In this document: one piece after another, positions 32,881-33,649 of the stretch | Layout of the letters: each line of letters starts with the position of its first letter | How positions within the stretch are numbered: the first letter of the stretch is position 1 | Source of the DNA: Sulfurimonas sp. | Lineage (GTDB): Bacteria > Campylobacterota > Campylobacteria > Campylobacterales > Sulfurimonadaceae | Assembly: GCA_027019325.1 (NCBI GenBank) | Contig: JALUWT010000174.1 | Location: 1-33,649, forward strand | DNA: 33,649 nt | Direction of reading: 5' to 3' | Program-made: the position numbers and the translations under genes | The notes under the pieces: model-generated | The model's input: the letters and a program-made list of their open reading frames with translations, nothing else | Told to the model about the DNA's origin: nothing | Databases searched by the model: none

Positions 32881-33440
32881 GAAAATAATTTTTTCATTGC
32901 AGTGAAAAAGATTTTAAAAATTCCTTTGTTTCCTACGAGTTGATCTACAAATTCATCATAGGTCATCTCTTTTTCTTCTAAAAATCCGCGGAGGTATTTT
33001 TCACTTCCCTCCATCCCAGCCTCTTTTTCAATCTCTATAAGTTTTTTATAGATAGGTTCAATAGTTTCAACAGCTTTTACAGGTGCAGCTTTTCTAAATG
33101 CGGTATGGGAGATGATTTCATTTGTAATAGGGTCTACTTTTGGCTCAAACTCTGTAATGACCCAGTAGTAACTCCCGTCTTTTGCCAGGTTTTTTACAAC
33201 TGCCATGATATTTTGCGCTTTGTTGATTCTGTCCCACATCATTTTAAAAACAACCTTTGGCATATCTGGATGTCGTATGAGTGAGTGAGGTCTTCCTATG
33301 AGTTCTGCTTCGCTGTAACCTGAAATTTCAACGAAGTAGTCATTGCCATATTCGATGATACCTTTTGGATCTGTTTTAGATACAATGTATCGTTTAGGAT
33401 TTAATTTTATTTCGTTCTTTGTAGGTGTTGGACTAGACAT
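32877..33440 (-). CDS. Aer-type PAS-domain protein (energy taxis-like)
   Basis: A 187-residue soluble protein. Residues 15-125 form an Aer/CetB-like PAS domain: GIIEYGNDYFVEISGYSEAE, LIGRPHSLIRHPDMP, FKMMWDRI and KDGSYYWVITEFEP are close to the FAD-binding PAS of energy taxis. The rest is helical and charged with no HAMP or methyl-accepting domain, so it is a bare sensor that needs a partner, like Campylobacter CetB with CetA. AAAGGAG lies 8 bases before the ATG. It is divergent from the second CZB gene and converges on the first. Confidence 0.9.
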   Translation of the reverse strand: MSSPTPTKNEIKLNPKRYIVSKTDPKGIIEYGNDYFVEISGYSEAELIGRPHSLIRHPDMPKVVFKMMWDRINKAQNIMAVVKNLAKDGSYYWVITEFEPKVDPITNEIISHTAFRKAAPVKAVETIEPIYKKLIEIEKEAGMEGSEKYLRGFLEEKEMTYDEFVDQLVGNKGIFKIFFTAMKKLFS

Positions 33441-33468
33441 ATAAATAGCTCCTTTGAAATTTTTTAGA

Positions 33469-33484
33469 AAAAGTATATACTTTT
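33469..33484. promoter_or_regulatory. 16-bp palindrome in the divergent PAS/CZB promoter region
   Basis: AAAAGTATATACTTTT is a perfect palindrome. It contains TATACT on both strands, so it may be a -10 box for the PAS gene (about 30 bases upstream) or an operator. The neighbouring TGTAATAAT at about 33500-33508 is a -10 candidate for the rightward CZB gene. Confidence 0.45.
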
Positions 33485-33547
33485 ATTTATTAAATATATG
33501 TAATAATGGTGTCAAAAATAAGATTTTATCATGATAAGGACAATTGG

Positions 33548-33649
33548 ATGACAAAAGAAAACACAATTGAATCTATAAAAAAAGCAAGAGAAGCACATAT
33601 ACTGCAAATGGATAAAATAGCAGCTATTATCAGTGGAGAAAATATTGAT
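33548..33649 (+). CDS. Second CZB-like protein, cut by the window end
   Basis: The ATG at 33548, with AAGGA about 9 bases upstream, opens 34 codons running off the window: MTKENTIESIKKAREAHILQ and more. His17 and the IxxIxxAxExHxxQMxK pattern align directly with the first CZB protein (IEHAYEYHVEQMGK, His17). The zinc Cys and His-x3-His lie beyond the edge, so the call rests on the N-terminal helix and the neighbourhood. Confidence 0.6.
   Translation, partial: MTKENTIESIKKAREAHILQMDKIAAIISGENID

Overview
The window is AT-rich, gene-dense chromosomal DNA that reads as a Campylobacterota (Epsilonproteobacteria) genome, most likely a free-living Sulfurimonas-like sulfur/nitrogen bacterium. The clues are gene orders that I recall from Helicobacter and Campylobacter: flgB-flgC-fliE-ftsI, dnaB-comEC, and csd3-like / pgbA-like / glcD. 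An epsilonproteobacterial sigma-54 promoter, an OprC/NosA-type copper receptor and many c-di-GMP and PAS sensor genes point the same way. No rRNA, tRNA, insertion sequence, prophage or CRISPR was seen, and no stretch over 300 bases lacks a gene.

Layout: (1) 1-3050, the end of the str operon (rpsL 3' part, rpsG, fusA) with a strong terminator. (2) 3120-6934, a secreted coiled-coil protein, bpt, a small membrane protein, prfB and panC. (3) 6968-10065, a leftward flagellar rod operon flgB-flgC-fliE ending in an FtsI-type penicillin-binding protein, behind a near-perfect sigma-54 promoter. (4) 10229-13585, three tandem type IV pilin/pseudopilin genes running into priA. (5) 13604-18471, a NUDT14-like Nudix gene, a Csd3-like peptidoglycan hydrolase, a PgbA-like secreted protein, glcD and a YihY membrane protein. 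(6) 18418-22207, leftward ispG, dnaB and comEC, the last two sharing a TAATG junction. (7) 22248-24776, a small unknown protein and the copper receptor. (8) 24890-27028, a possible 51-residue membrane protein, agmatine deiminase and alanine racemase. (9) 27017-32287, a leftward block with a heme-c/GGDEF/EAL phosphodiesterase, an NlpC/P60 lipoprotein, two small proteins, rsmG and a diguanylate cyclase. (10) 32425-33649, two stand-alone CZB (zinc-binding) proteins around an Aer-type PAS protein.

The most striking signal is not a gene. The 9-mer CTGCGTGAG (reverse complement CTCACGCAG) occurs 15 times exactly, plus 6 one-mismatch copies keeping TGCGTGAG. A random expectation is about 0.26. The copies are balanced between strands, lie only inside genes, are read in four different peptide registers (LRE, HA, CVS/CVR, LTQ), and cluster in prfB-panC, priA, aguA-alr and the GGDEF genes. 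This looks like a DNA-level signal, and a DNA uptake sequence is my leading hypothesis. The same window carries comEC and three pilin-like genes with C-terminal cysteine pairs, which is the kind of machinery such a signal would need.

Other points: many convergent gene pairs overlap at their 3' ends, two start sites sit about one TSS distance behind a -10 box (candidate leaderless mRNAs), and the window is rich in c-di-GMP and redox/zinc sensing modules.
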